Shown here piece after piece: positions 44,464-54,002 of a DNA stretch of 64,000 bases. How positions within the stretch are numbered: the first letter of the stretch is position 1; each line of letters starts with the position of its first letter. The stretch comes from Pelagerythrobacter marinus (GTDB taxonomy: Bacteria > Pseudomonadota > Alphaproteobacteria > Sphingomonadales > Sphingomonadaceae): NCBI RefSeq assembly GCF_009827515.1, contig NZ_WTYO01000001.1:353501-417500 (forward strand). Reading direction: 5' to 3'. The notes under the pieces are model-generated. The model was given only the letters and a program-made list of their open reading frames with translations, ran no database searches and was not told the DNA's origin. The translations under genes were made by a program, and so were the position numbers.

Positions 44464-46287
44464 ATGTGTGGAATTATCGGCATCGTCGGCAAGGAAGAAG
44501 TGGCTGACCGGCTGGTCGACGGCCTGAAGCGGATGGAATATCGCGGCTACGACAGCGCGGGCGTGTGCACGGTGCGCGACGGTTCGCTCGTGCGCCGGCG
44601 GGCCGAAGGCAAGCTGGCCAACCTCGTGGCCGAGCTGGAGCGCGACCCGGCCTCGGGCACGATCGGCATAGCCCATACCCGCTGGGCGACCCACGGCGCG
44701 CCCACCGCCAGCAATGCCCACCCCCACGCGACCGGGCAGGTCGCGCTGGTGCACAACGGCATCATCGAGAACTTCCGCCCCTTGCGCGACGAGCTGATCG
44801 CGCGCGGCCGCACGCTGGAGAGCGAGACCGACAGCGAAGTGGTCGCCCACCTCGTGTCGGAGGAGATCGAGGGCGGGGCCACGCCTGAAGACGCGGTGAA
44901 GGCCGTCCTGCCCAAGCTGCGCGGCGCCTTCGCGCTGGCGATCGCCTTCCGCGATCACCCCGACATGCTGATCGGCGCGCGGCTCGGCTCGCCCCTCGTG
45001 GTCGGCTATGGCGAGGGGGAAACCTATCTCGGCTCCGACGCGCTGGCGCTGGCCCCGCTGACGCAGAAGATCGCCTATCTCGAGGAAGGCGACTGGGTCG
45101 TCGTGCGGCGCGACGGGGCGCAAGTCTACGACGCGCAGAACGTGCCGGTGGAGCGCGAGATCACCCATTCGGGGGCGACCGCCGCGGCGGCGGAGAAGGG
45201 CAACTATCGCCACTTCATGCAGAAGGAGATCTTCGAACAGCCGACCGTCGTCGCCCAGACGCTGCGCAGCTACGTCCACCAGGCGAACAACTCGGTCGCC
45301 CTGCCGCAGATCGATTTCGACCTCTCGACGGTGAAGCGCATCACGATCGTGGCCTGCGGCACCTCTTTCTATGCCGCCATGGTCGCCAAGTACTGGTTCG
45401 AGACCTTCGCCCGGGTGCCGGTGGACATCGATGTCGCGAGCGAGTTCCGCTATCGCCAGCCGGTGCTGGAGGATGGCGGGCTGGCGCTGTTCATCTCGCA
45501 GAGCGGGGAAACGGCCGACACGCTGGCCGCGCTGCGCCACTGCAAGGCCGAAGGGCAGACGATCGGCGTGGTCGTGAACGTGCCGACCAGTTCGATGGCG
45601 CGCGAGGCGGACCTGCTCCTGCCGACCCATGCCGGGCCCGAAATCGGCGTTGCCAGCACCAAGGCCTTCACCTGCCAGCTGGCCGTCCTCGCCGCGCTGG
45701 CGGCGCACCTGGCGGTGAAGAAGGGGCGGATGGACCGGGCGGAGGAGGAGGAGGTCGTGCGCCACCTGCTCGAAGCCCCGGCCGCGCTCAACGCCGCGCT
45801 CGACCATGACGAGGATATCGCGGCGATGGCGCACCTGATCGCGCCGGCGCGCGACGTGCTCTACCTCGGGCGCGGGCCCGACTACCCGCTCGCGCTGGAA
45901 GGGGCGCTGAAGCTGAAGGAAATCAGCTATATCCACGCCGAAGGCTATGCCTCGGGCGAAATGAAGCACGGCCCGATCGCGCTGATCGACGAGGCCGTGC
46001 CGGTGATCGTGCTCGCGCCGTCGGGCCCGCTGTTCGAGAAGACCGTTTCGAACATGCAGGAAGTGCGCGCGCGCGGGGGGCAGGTCGTGCTGATTTCCGA
46101 TGCCGAGGGGCTGCGCGAAGCGGGCGAGGGCTGCATCGCGACGATCGAGATGCCGCGGGTCCACCCGCTGATCGCGCCGCTGGTCTATGCCGTTCCGGTG
46201 CAGCTGCTGGCCTATCACACGGCCTGCGTGAAGGGCACCGACGTCGACCAGCCGCGCAACCTCGCAAAGTCCGTCACCGTCGAGTGA
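44464..46287 (+). CDS. glmS: Glutamine-fructose-6-phosphate aminotransferase (isomerizing)
   Basis: 607 residues, the usual length. It makes glucosamine-6-phosphate for peptidoglycan and LPS. The N-terminus MCGIIGIVG exposes the nucleophilic Cys after Met removal. The glutaminase domain has RMEYRGYDSAGV and AHTRWATHG. Two SIS domains follow (IVACGTSFYAAMVAKYWFE, SQSGETADTLAALR; LGRGPDYPLALEGALKLKEISYIHAEGYASGEMKHGPIAL), ending NLAKSVTVE. No glmS ribozyme-like or sRNA site was recognised in the 81-base leader. Confidence 0.97.
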   Translation: MCGIIGIVGKEEVADRLVDGLKRMEYRGYDSAGVCTVRDGSLVRRRAEGKLANLVAELERDPASGTIGIAHTRWATHGAPTASNAHPHATGQVALVHNGIIENFRPLRDELIARGRTLESETDSEVVAHLVSEEIEGGATPEDAVKAVLPKLRGAFALAIAFRDHPDMLIGARLGSPLVVGYGEGETYLGSDALALAPLTQKIAYLEEGDWVVVRRDGAQVYDAQNVPVEREITHSGATAAAAEKGNYRHFMQKEIFEQPTVVAQTLRSYVHQANNSVALPQIDFDLSTVKRITIVACGTSFYAAMVAKYWFETFARVPVDIDVASEFRYRQPVLEDGGLALFISQSGETADTLAALRHCKAEGQTIGVVVNVPTSSMAREADLLLPTHAGPEIGVASTKAFTCQLAVLAALAAHLAVKKGRMDRAEEEEVVRHLLEAPAALNAALDHDEDIAAMAHLIAPARDVLYLGRGPDYPLALEGALKLKEISYIHAEGYASGEMKHGPIALIDEAVPVIVLAPSGPLFEKTVSNMQEVRARGGQVVLISDAEGLREAGEGCIATIEMPRVHPLIAPLVYAVPVQLLAYHTACVKGTDVDQPRNLAKSVTVE

Positions 46288-46370
46288 CCCGGACGGGACG
46301 GCGCTGGCAGGGCGTTGAATTGTATCGGCGTTTTACCCGGTCCTAACCTTTCCGCCCTAGGCGGGGAGGG

Positions 46371-48719
46371 GTGAGCGGAAGCAAACTGGAAGAGCGCGTC
46401 GACCCGTCGACACTGTCCGTCCTGTCCGTCCTGGGGTTCCGGGGCGGCACGGGCGCCGACTGGAATCGCCTGCGCGGGATGCAGCTGGCCCGCGTGGCCA
46501 GCGTCTGGCGCGCCCGCGCCTTCGGCCACGTCTTCGTCGCCGCGATGGTCGCCTGGACCGCCTATGGCCGGGTTCCGACCCCGCTGCTCGCCGCCTGGGT
46601 GGCGCTGCTGGGCGTCGTGCTCGCCTATGTCGTCGTGCGCGACGGCGCGCTGATCGATGCCGACACGCGCCGGGTCGCGCCGGGCGAAATGCACAGGCAC
46701 GCCTTGCGCGCGGGAATGCTGGGCGTGGCCTGGGCCATGGCCGTGGTCCTGTTCACCGGGTACCTCGAATCGACCGACCGCTACATCATGATCGCGGCGA
46801 TCGGCACGCTGATCGCCGGTGCCGCGCTGATCGTTTCGGGCGCACCGCTCAGCACGATCGTCTTCGGCGCGCTGACCGGGGCCGGGATGCTGACGATCCT
46901 GGTGATCGAGCGGGCGTATCAGTTGATGAGCCTGGTCGTCTTCTTCCTGCTCGTCGTCGGCTACGGCACGATCGCGATCGCGCGGATCTATCTCGTCGCG
47001 CGGATCGCACAGAACAACAGCCAGGAAAAGAGCGAGGTCGTCTCGCTCCTCCTGCGCGAGTTCGAGGAGAACGAGGCCGACTGGCTGTGGCAGATCGACG
47101 CCGCGCGCCGCATCCGCGGTGCATCGCCGCGCTTCTCGTTCGCGCTGGGCAGGAAGCCGGAGGAGCTGGAAGGCCAGTCCTTCCTCCAGGTCCTGGCCGG
47201 CGAAGCGTGGAACGACGCCAACTTCCCGCAGAGCCTGCACGACCTGGCCGACCGGATGAAGCGGCGCGAGAGCTTCTCCAATCTCCTGGTCAAGGTCGCG
47301 ATCGGCAAGCAGACACGCTGGTGGGAGCTTTCGGGCACGCCGCTATTCGACGGCGACGTCTTCACCGGTTTCCGCGGGGTCGGCTCCGACGTGACCGAGC
47401 AGCGCGAATCGTCGGAGAAGATCGCCTACCTCGCGCGCTACGACACGCTGACCGGCCTGCCCAACCGCCTGATGCTGACCGAGGCGCTGGGCGATGCGTT
47501 GCAATACGCGCGCCAGTGGCGGACCCGATGCGCTTTCCTGATGGTCGATCTCGACCGGTTCAAGGCGGTCAACGATTCGCTCGGCCACCTGGTCGGCGAC
47601 CGCCTGCTGGCGCAAGTCTCGCGCCGGCTGAAGGAACTGATGGACGAGAACGCCCTGTGCGGCCGGCTGGGCGGCGACGAGTTCGCCATCGTGATCCGCG
47701 ACGCCAGCGACTCGCAGCGGGTCGAGACGGTCGCGCGGCAGGTGATCGAGCGCCTTTCGCAGCCTTACGAGATCGACCGCCACACGCTCTACATCGGGGC
47801 CAGCGTCGGCTCCGCCTTCGGCCCGCGCGACGGCAAGACGGTGGAAGACCTGATGCGCAACGCGGACCTGGCGCTCTATCGCGCCAAGGAAGAGGGGGGC
47901 AGCGGCCACTACCGCTACGAACCGCGCCTCCACGCCACGGCGGAGGAACGGCGCGTCCTGGAAGTCGCCCTGCGGCGTGCGCTGGCCGACGGCGAGCTGT
48001 CGCTGAATTTCCAGCCGGTGGTGAACGCGCAGGACGAAACGCTGGTCAGCTTCGAGGCGCTGATGCGCTGGAACAGCGCGGAGCACGGGTCGATCAGCCC
48101 GGGCAAGTTCATCCCCCTGGCGGAAGACACCCGGCTGATCGTGCCGATCGGCGCCTGGGTGCTGGAACAGGCCTGCCGCGAGGCAGCGCGCTGGCCGCGC
48201 GACGTGCGCGTGGCGGTGAACGTCTCGCCCGAACAGCTGCTCGAACGCGATTTCCCGGCCACGGTCGTCAACGCGCTGTCGGCCAGCGGGCTCGACGCCC
48301 ACCGGCTGGAGATCGAGGTGACCGAGAGCATCTTCCTGCGCGACCCCGACGTGGCGCGCAATTCGCTGGAACAGGTGATGGCGCTGGGCTGCACCGTCGC
48401 GCTCGACGATTTCGGCACCGGCTATTCCTCGCTCGGCTACCTGCGCAAGCTGCAGTTCTCCACGATCAAGGTCGATCGCACCTTCGTCGACGGCGCGGCC
48501 GAGGGGAACCAGGAAAGCCTGGCGATCGTGCGCGCGGTCATCGCGATGGCGCGCAGCCTGGAAATGACGACCACTGCCGAAGGGGTCGAAAGCCCCGAGC
48601 AGGCCGAACTCGTCCGTTCGCTGGGATGCGACAAGATCCAGGGATTCCACTTCGGCCGGCCGATGCCGGCGGAAGAGGTCCATGCCCTGTTCCGCCAGCG
48701 GGAGCCGCTGATCGCCTGA
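46371..48719 (+). CDS. Membrane PAS-GGDEF-EAL cyclic-di-GMP protein
   Basis: 782 residues with a GTG start supported by GGGGAGGGG directly upstream. Six hydrophobic segments span residues 45-215. A PAS domain (DWLWQIDAARRIRGASPRFSFALGRKPEELEGQSF) follows near 235-345. The GGDEF motif is intact (GRLGGDEFAIV) but the I-site RxxD is absent (DENA at that place). The EAL domain has FEALMRW, VNVSPEQL, LEIEVTES, DDFGTGYSSL, IKVDRTFV and TAEGVE. Both activities are therefore plausible; which dominates cannot be told from sequence. Signal for the PAS unknown. Confidence 0.92.
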   Translation: MSGSKLEERVDPSTLSVLSVLGFRGGTGADWNRLRGMQLARVASVWRARAFGHVFVAAMVAWTAYGRVPTPLLAAWVALLGVVLAYVVVRDGALIDADTRRVAPGEMHRHALRAGMLGVAWAMAVVLFTGYLESTDRYIMIAAIGTLIAGAALIVSGAPLSTIVFGALTGAGMLTILVIERAYQLMSLVVFFLLVVGYGTIAIARIYLVARIAQNNSQEKSEVVSLLLREFEENEADWLWQIDAARRIRGASPRFSFALGRKPEELEGQSFLQVLAGEAWNDANFPQSLHDLADRMKRRESFSNLLVKVAIGKQTRWWELSGTPLFDGDVFTGFRGVGSDVTEQRESSEKIAYLARYDTLTGLPNRLMLTEALGDALQYARQWRTRCAFLMVDLDRFKAVNDSLGHLVGDRLLAQVSRRLKELMDENALCGRLGGDEFAIVIRDASDSQRVETVARQVIERLSQPYEIDRHTLYIGASVGSAFGPRDGKTVEDLMRNADLALYRAKEEGGSGHYRYEPRLHATAEERRVLEVALRRALADGELSLNFQPVVNAQDETLVSFEALMRWNSAEHGSISPGKFIPLAEDTRLIVPIGAWVLEQACREAARWPRDVRVAVNVSPEQLLERDFPATVVNALSASGLDAHRLEIEVTESIFLRDPDVARNSLEQVMALGCTVALDDFGTGYSSLGYLRKLQFSTIKVDRTFVDGAAEGNQESLAIVRAVIAMARSLEMTTTAEGVESPEQAELVRSLGCDKIQGFHFGRPMPAEEVHALFRQREPLIA

Positions 48720-48723
48720 CCGG

Positions 48724-49401
48724 TCAGGCGGCGACGAGGCCCTTCACCGCGCTTTCGAACAGCACGCGCCCGTCGGTACCGCCGTGATCGACCTCGATCG
48801 CGCGTTCGGGATGGGGCATCAGGCCCAGCACGTTGCCGCGCGCGTTGAGAATGCCGGCGATGTCGCGGCGCGATCCGTTGCAGGTGTCGAGATAGCGGAA
48901 GGCGACGCGCCCTTCGCCCTCGAGCCGGTCGAGCGTGTCCTCGTCGGCGAAGTAGTTCCCGTCGTGGTGGGCGACGGGCAGGGCGATTTCCTGCCCCTGG
49001 TCGTAACCGGCGGTGAACAGCGACCGGTTGTTCTCCACCCGCAGCGGCGCGGTGCGGCAGATGAAGTTCAGCTGCGCGTTACGCATCAGCGCGCCGGGCA
49101 GCAGGCCGCTCTCGGTCAGGACCTGGAAGCCGTTGCACACGCCCAGCACGGGCACGCCGCGTTCGGCGGCGGCGATCACCGCGCGCATGATCGGGCTGCG
49201 GCTGGCGATCGCGCCGCAGCGCAGGTAATCGCCGTAGGAAAAGCCGCCCGGCACGGCGACGAAATCGACCGCGTCGGGCAGTTCGGCATCGCCGTGCCAC
49301 ACGCGCAGCGCCGGCACGCCCGACACTTTCTCGAGCGCGACGGCCATGTCCCGGTCGCAGTTGGAACCGGGGAAGGTGATGACCGCGCCGCGGAATGCCA
49401 T
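48724..49401 (-). CDS. purQ: Phosphoribosylformylglycinamidine synthase subunit PurQ
   Basis: 225 residues from the ATG overlapping the purS stop (TGATG). PurQ is the glutaminase subunit for FGAM synthesis. [18 protein letters not shown] opens the domain, the nucleophile lies in GVCNGFQ, and the His/Glu pair lies in [11 protein letters not shown]. It works with PurS and PurL; purL is not in this window. It is convergent with the cyclic-di-GMP gene, 4 bases away. Confidence 0.95.
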   Translation of the reverse strand: MAFRGAVITFPGSNCDRDMAVALEKVSGVPALRVWHGDAELPDAVDFVAVPGGFSYGDYLRCGAIASRSPIMRAVIAAAERGVPVLGVCNGFQVLTESGLLPGALMRNAQLNFICRTAPLRVENNRSLFTAGYDQGQEIALPVAHHDGNYFADEDTLDRLEGEGRVAFRYLDTCNGSRRDIAGILNARGNVLGLMPHPERAIEVDHGGTDGRVLFESAVKGLVAA

Positions 49402-49640
49402 CACGCGGTCTCCATCGTTTCGATCCGGAAGTTCTCGATCACCGTGTTGGCCAGGAGCTTGCGGCACATGTCCTCCAGCTGCCCATCGGTCGTATCGTCG
49501 GCCACCTCCAGCTCGATCAGGCGGCCGACGCGCACGTCCTCGACCCCCGAAAAGCCGAGCCCTTCGAGGGCATGGTGGACCGCGCGACCCTGCGGATCGA
49601 GCACGCCCGGCTTGAGGCTGACATGGATGCGGACTTTCAT
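49401..49640 (-). CDS. purS: Phosphoribosylformylglycinamidine synthase subunit PurS
   Basis: 79 residues, the standard size. [30 protein letters not shown] followed by [11 protein letters not shown] and [13 protein letters not shown] is the PurS fold. It bridges PurL and PurQ and channels ammonia. Translation is coupled to purQ. Usually purS follows purC; here a lipid-kinase gene on the other strand stands between them. Confidence 0.95.
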   Translation of the reverse strand: MKVRIHVSLKPGVLDPQGRAVHHALEGLGFSGVEDVRVGRLIELEVADDTTDGQLEDMCRKLLANTVIENFRIETMETA

Positions 49641-49793
49641 GGGCGGGGCGCCTTTCGCTGCGAGATCGGGACTCGCGCGCAGCCTATGGCGTTTCCGCGC
49701 GCCCGGGGCAAGTCGCCCCTCGCACCGGCCGCGCACAGGCAAGTCGCCGATTTCTTGAGTATTTCACAACCTGGCGCTGCTAGGCGGCGGACG

Positions 49794-50672
49794 ATGAAGA
49801 TCGACCTGGTTTACAACCCCGCGGCGGGCAGCTTCCGGCAGGCGCGGCTCGATGCCCTGGCCGCCGCCTTCGCCGCGCGCGGGATGGAAGTGTCGGCCAT
49901 GCCCAGCGCGCGCGACGGGGCCCGCCTTTCGGGCGCTGCCGACCTCGTCTGCGTCCACGGCGGCGACGGCACGCTGCGCGATACCGTGCAGGCGCTGGGC
50001 CCCGCGGCCGGCGAGGTACCGCTGTGCATCGCGCCGGCGGGGACGATCAACCTGGTCGCGCGCGAACTGGGCTATGCCCGGCGTGCCGATGCCCTGGCGG
50101 CCCAGGTCGCCGCGGCCTGGGATCGCGGCCCCGAGAGTTGGCTCCGCGCGCCGCTCTACACGCTGGGCCGGACGCCGATCGTCGCCTGCCTCAGCATCGG
50201 GCCCGACAGCCATGCCGTGGCGCAAGTCTCCGCGCCGCTCAAGCGCCGGATCGGGCGCTATGCCTATGTCGCGGCGGCGATGCGGCAGCTGGCGCGCTGG
50301 CCGCGCGAACCGGTCGATATCAGCGGGGAACTGGCCGACGGGACGCCGTTCGCCTGCTCGGCGGAGGCGGTGATCGCCTCGCACGGGGCGTTCTATGCCG
50401 GGCCTTTCCGGCTGAGCCCGCGGGCCGGGCTGGCGGCGGATTCGGTGGAACTCGTCACGCTCCATCGCTCGACCCGGATCGGCACCGCGGCGTTGACCGG
50501 CGCGGCGATGCTGCGCCTGCCGCTCGACCGGCTCGGGCTGGCGGAGATCCGCACCGTGCGCAAGGTCGTGTTCGACCGCTGCGTCAGCCCGGTGCAGGTG
50601 GACGGCGACCACGTCCCGGAATGCGACGACACGATCGCCGCCAGCGGGATGGCCCTGCGCTACGTGGTCTGA
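49794..50672 (+). CDS. Diacylglycerol/lipid kinase family protein
   Basis: 292 residues. The catalytic domain begins KIDLVYNPAAGS and has GGDGT at 56-60 and CIAPAGTINLVARELG. These are the nucleotide-binding and glycine-rich motifs of DAGK/sphingosine/YegS-type kinases. A beta-sandwich C-terminal part follows. The lipid substrate is unknown; sphingolipid-containing sphingomonads often carry several such genes. It lies on the strand opposite purC and purSQ, ending 8 bases from purC. Confidence 0.88.
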   Translation: MKIDLVYNPAAGSFRQARLDALAAAFAARGMEVSAMPSARDGARLSGAADLVCVHGGDGTLRDTVQALGPAAGEVPLCIAPAGTINLVARELGYARRADALAAQVAAAWDRGPESWLRAPLYTLGRTPIVACLSIGPDSHAVAQVSAPLKRRIGRYAYVAAAMRQLARWPREPVDISGELADGTPFACSAEAVIASHGAFYAGPFRLSPRAGLAADSVELVTLHRSTRIGTAALTGAAMLRLPLDRLGLAEIRTVRKVVFDRCVSPVQVDGDHVPECDDTIAASGMALRYVV

Positions 50673-50680
50673 GCGAGGCC

Positions 50681-51484
50681 TTACTTCTTCGGCTTGATCG
50701 GGCTGCGCAACTTGCCGCGGTGGGCGTTGAGGTCGAAGACCTCGCCCGGGCCGTTGTCCTCGTTCTGCAGCAGGCCCAGCCGCCGCGCGACTTCCTGGTA
50801 GGCGTCTTCCTCGCCCCCCAGGTCGCGGCGGAACCGGTCCTTGTCCAGCTTCTCGCCCGTGGTCATGTCCCACAGGCGGCAGCCGTCGGGGCTGATCTCG
50901 TCCGCCAGGATCAGGCGGCTGTAATCGCCGTCCCAGATGCGGCCGAATTCCAGCTTGAAATCGACCAGCCGGATATTGATCGCGGCGAACATGCCGCAGA
51001 GGAAATCGTTGATGCGGATCGCCATGCTGGCGATATCCTGCATTTCCTCGTTCGATGCCCAGTTGAAGCAGGCGATGTGCTCTTCCGCGATCAGCGGATC
51101 GCCGAGGCCGTCGTCCTTGTAATAGTATTCGATCAGCGTGTGGGGCAGCGGCTCGCCTTCCTCGATCCCGAGGCGCTTGGAAATGCTGCCGGCCGCGACG
51201 TTGCGCACGACGACCTCGATCGGGACGATCTCCACCTGCCGCACCAGCTGTTCGCGCATGTTGAGGCGGCGGATGAAATGGGTCGGGATGCCGATATGGC
51301 CCAGGCGCAGGAAGACATATTCGCTGATGCGATTGTTGATCACGCCCTTGCCGTTGATCGTGCCCTTCTTCTGGGCGTTGAAGGCGGTCGCGTCATCCTT
51401 GAAATACTGGATCAGCGTGCCCGGTTCGGGCCCTTCGTAGAGGATCTTGGCCTTGCCTTCGTAGATCTGGCGGCGACGGGGCAT
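50681..51484 (-). CDS. purC: SAICAR synthetase (phosphoribosylaminoimidazole-succinocarboxamide synthase)
   Basis: 267 residues. It joins aspartate to CAIR in purine biosynthesis. The start [36 protein letters not shown] contains the glycine-rich ATP site, and [16 protein letters not shown] and [15 protein letters not shown] are family motifs. About 20 C-terminal residues ([13 protein letters not shown]) form a basic tail. A 247-base non-coding stretch lies upstream. Confidence 0.95.
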   Translation of the reverse strand: MPRRRQIYEGKAKILYEGPEPGTLIQYFKDDATAFNAQKKGTINGKGVINNRISEYVFLRLGHIGIPTHFIRRLNMREQLVRQVEIVPIEVVVRNVAAGSISKRLGIEEGEPLPHTLIEYYYKDDGLGDPLIAEEHIACFNWASNEEMQDIASMAIRINDFLCGMFAAINIRLVDFKLEFGRIWDGDYSRLILADEISPDGCRLWDMTTGEKLDKDRFRRDLGGEEDAYQEVARRLGLLQNEDNGPGEVFDLNAHRGKLRSPIKPKK

Positions 51485-51513
51485 GGGGAATTCCTAGCGC
51501 GCAAAAACAACGG

Positions 51514-51556
51514 TGCCCCGGCGGGCGAAGCCTTGCGCTCCGCCGGAACCGGGGCA
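51514..51556 (-). terminator. Possible stem-loop between proA and purC
   Basis: TGCCCCGG (51514-51521) and CCGGGGCA (51549-51556) are exact inverted repeats, with an alternative inner pairing CCGGCGG/CCGCCGG. It lies within the 247 non-coding bases between the proA stop and the purC start on the minus strand. It could end proA transcripts or lie in the purC leader. Confidence 0.4.
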
Positions 51557-51696
51557 GGAAGCCGCCCATACCCCGATTGCCCGCCGAAGGCAATTGCACC
51601 GGCACCCGCGCCCCGCCCGCCATGCCGCCGGACGCGAACACGGGCGGCGCGGGGGAGGGGTGGGCGACCGGGTCCGTGGGCAGGCCCGATGGTCGG

Positions 51697-51735
51697 GTCC
51701 GGCGATCGGGCCCGGCGACCAGGCCCGGCGATCAG
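51697..51735. repeat. Three imperfect 13-bp tandem repeats at the proA stop
   Basis: GTCCGGCGATCGG, GCCCGGCGACCAG and GCCCGGCGATCAG follow one another without gaps. The last copy contains the proA stop. Function unknown; may be slippage. Confidence 0.6.
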
Positions 51736-52997
51736 GGGCGCGTCTGGCCGTCGCCGTGGACGAGGTACTTGAAGCTGGTCAGCTGCTCCAGCCCCACCGG
51801 GCCGCGGGCATGCATCTTGCCGGTGGCGATCCCGATCTCCGCCCCCATGCCGAACTCGCCCCCGTCGGAAAACTGGGTCGAGGCATTGTGCATCACGACC
51901 GCGCTGTCGATCGCGGTCATGAACCGGCGCGCGGCCTCCGCGTCCTCGGTCAGGATCGCGTCGGTATGGTGGCTGGAATGGGTATCGACCCAGGCGATCC
52001 CTTCGTCGAGGCCATCGACGATCTTCACGCTGGCGATCGGGTCGAGGTACTCGGTATCCCAGTCCTCCTCGCTCGCGGGCTTGATCCGGTCGTCGAGCGC
52101 GACGGCCGCCTCGTCGCCGCGCAGCTCGCAGTCCGCCGCCATCGCTTCGGCGAGCCTGGGCACGACCCGGTCGGCGATCTTGCGATCGATCACGATGCTT
52201 TCGGTCGCCCCGCAAATGCCGGTGCGGCGCAGCTTGGCATTGCGGATCACCTTCACCGCCTCGTCGATGTCGGCTGCCTCGTGGACGTAGCTGTGGCAAT
52301 TGCCGTCGAGGTGCAGCAGCGTCGGCACGCTCGCCTGGTCGCGCACCAGCTCGACCAGGCCGCGCCCGCCGCGCGGGATCACGAGGTCGACGAACTGGTC
52401 GGCCTTGAGCAGGGCCGCCACGGCGTCGCGATCGGTCGTCTGCACTGTCTGCACCGCGTCTTCGGGCAGGCCGGCGGCCTTCAGCCCGGCGCGCATCGCG
52501 GCCACGATCTCGCGCGTCGAATGGCGGCTTTCCGATCCCCCGCGCAGGATCACCGCGTTGCCCGACTTCAGGCACAGCGCGCTGGCGTCGGCGCCGACGT
52601 TGGGACGCGATTCGTAGATCATGCCGATAACCCCGATCGGCACGGCGACGCGTTCGATCTTCAGCCCGTTCGGCCGGTCGAACTCGGCCAGCTTGCGCCC
52701 GACCGGGTCGGGCAGCTCGGCGATTTCCTCCAGCGCGGTGGCCATGCCCTCGATCCGGTCCTCGGTCAGGCGCAGGCGATCGACGAAGCTTTCGGGCTTC
52801 TTGCCCTCGACGCTGGCGACATCGGCCGCGTTCGCCTCCAGCAGCGCGGCCGTGCCGGCGCGCAGGGCCCTGGCCGCTTCGCGCAGGGCGGTGTTCTTCG
52901 CCTCGGTGCTGGCGGACAGGAGGCCGCGGGCGGCCTCGCGCGCGCGCCGGCCGAGTTCCTGGATGTGGATCTGCGGGTCGAGTGTCTGGTCGTTCAT
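51732..52997 (-). CDS. proA: Gamma-glutamyl phosphate reductase ProA
   Basis: 421 residues. It reduces gamma-glutamyl phosphate to the semialdehyde in proline synthesis. Family marks: [58 protein letters not shown], and [14 protein letters not shown] with the catalytic Cys in the last. It ends with [21 protein letters not shown]. It is the second gene of a proC-proA pair, 37 bases after proC. Confidence 0.97.
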   Translation of the reverse strand: MNDQTLDPQIHIQELGRRAREAARGLLSASTEAKNTALREAARALRAGTAALLEANAADVASVEGKKPESFVDRLRLTEDRIEGMATALEEIAELPDPVGRKLAEFDRPNGLKIERVAVPIGVIGMIYESRPNVGADASALCLKSGNAVILRGGSESRHSTREIVAAMRAGLKAAGLPEDAVQTVQTTDRDAVAALLKADQFVDLVIPRGGRGLVELVRDQASVPTLLHLDGNCHSYVHEAADIDEAVKVIRNAKLRRTGICGATESIVIDRKIADRVVPRLAEAMAADCELRGDEAAVALDDRIKPASEEDWDTEYLDPIASVKIVDGLDEGIAWVDTHSSHHTDAILTEDAEAARRFMTAIDSAVVMHNASTQFSDGGEFGMGAEIGIATGKMHARGPVGLEQLTSFKYLVHGDGQTRP

Positions 52998-53034
52998 GGT
53001 AATCCTCGTCTCGTTAGGGGCGGGAACCGCGGCT

Positions 53035-53823
53035 TCAGCGCAGCTCCACCGCCCGGTCGTAGGCCGCCTGCAGGGTGGAGCGCATCAGGCGGGTAAGCGT
53101 ATCGTCGCCGTTCAGGGCGTCCAGCCCCGCGGCCGTGGTTCCGCCCTTGCTGGTCACCGAATTGCGCAGCGCCTCGAGGTCGCCGGCCTCGTCGGCCTGG
53201 GCCATTGCGACCGTGCCGGCCATCGTGCCGAGCACCATGGCCCGCGCCTCCTGCGCGGAAAAGCCCAGTTCCTGCGCGGCGGCGACGTAAGTGCGCGCGA
53301 TCTCGAACACGTAGCCCGGGCCCGATCCGGCGACCGCGGTGACACGGTCGAGCTTGTCTTCCGCGTCCACCGTGATGGCGGTGCCGGTGCGGGCCATCAT
53401 CGCCTCGGCATGGGCGCGTTGCTCTTCGGTCACGGCGGGGTCGGGACAGATGCCGCTGACCCCCTGGCCGACGGCGGCGGGCAGGTTGGGCATGACGCGC
53501 ACGACCGGCGCGCCGTTCATCGCGCGCGAGATCCGCGCCGCGGCACAGCCGGCGGCGATCGAAAGGACATAGCCGCCCGGCGTCAGGCGGCCGGCATGGC
53601 CGGGCAGGATGTCGTCGATCATCTGCGGCTTGATCGCGACCACGATGACATCGAAGCTGGCATCGCCGAGCTCGCCGGCATCGGCCACCAGCCGGGCGGG
53701 GGCGGGAACTTGTTCGAGAGCAGGGTCAACTATTGTAAAGTCATCGCCACCGGACATCCAGTGTTCGAGCAAGGCCCCGCCCATCTTGCCGCAGCCGATC
53801 ATGAGGATGCTTCTCTGACTCAA
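53035..53823 (-). CDS. proC: Pyrroline-5-carboxylate reductase ProC
   Basis: 262 residues from a TTG start at 53823. The NAD(P) site is [18 protein letters not shown], followed by [36 protein letters not shown] and [14 protein letters not shown], then the [17 protein letters not shown] motif. The TTG start is supported by GAGGGG six bases upstream; the first ATG (53802) would cut into the Rossmann strand. ProC makes proline from pyrroline-5-carboxylate. It is divergent from proB. Confidence 0.95.
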   Translation of the reverse strand: MSQRSILMIGCGKMGGALLEHWMSGGDDFTIVDPALEQVPAPARLVADAGELGDASFDVIVVAIKPQMIDDILPGHAGRLTPGGYVLSIAAGCAAARISRAMNGAPVVRVMPNLPAAVGQGVSGICPDPAVTEEQRAHAEAMMARTGTAITVDAEDKLDRVTAVAGSGPGYVFEIARTYVAAAQELGFSAQEARAMVLGTMAGTVAMAQADEAGDLEALRNSVTSKGGTTAAGLDALNGDDTLTRLMRSTLQAAYDRAVELR

Positions 53824-53869
53824 AATTAACCCCTCGATAAGTTAAGTAAAATTCAACTCGTCTTTTCGA

Positions 53870-53886
53870 TATAGATTCTATCTATA
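53870..53886. promoter_or_regulatory. AT-rich inverted repeat in the proC/proB divergent promoter region
   Basis: TATAGA-TTCTA-TCTATA is a perfect 6-5-6 inverted repeat and supplies a -10-like hexamer on each strand. It lies 47 bases before proC and 117 before proB. Shared promoter or operator is inferred. Confidence 0.4.
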
Positions 53887-53939
53887 AGGTGCGTTGCCCG
53901 GCGAATGGCCAAGTATAAACTTTTTTGGCCTTCAGGCGG

Positions 53940-53954
53940 TTGTGCGTTGCACAA
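53940..53954. promoter_or_regulatory. Palindrome TTGTGC-GTT-GCACAA upstream of proB
   Basis: A perfect 6-3-6 inverted repeat 48 bases before the proB start, inside the AT-rich divergent region. Size fits an operator for a dimeric regulator. No specific regulator recognised. Confidence 0.4.
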
Positions 53955-54002
53955 ATCCTACCTAGATAGCGACGCGCAAATTGCAAGAAATGGATTTTTG
54001 TC

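Noticed and set aside
43882-46218. A 778-codon minus-strand frame opposite glmS and the EamA gene
   Set aside because: It crosses two well-supported genes and shows only compositionally biased sequence.
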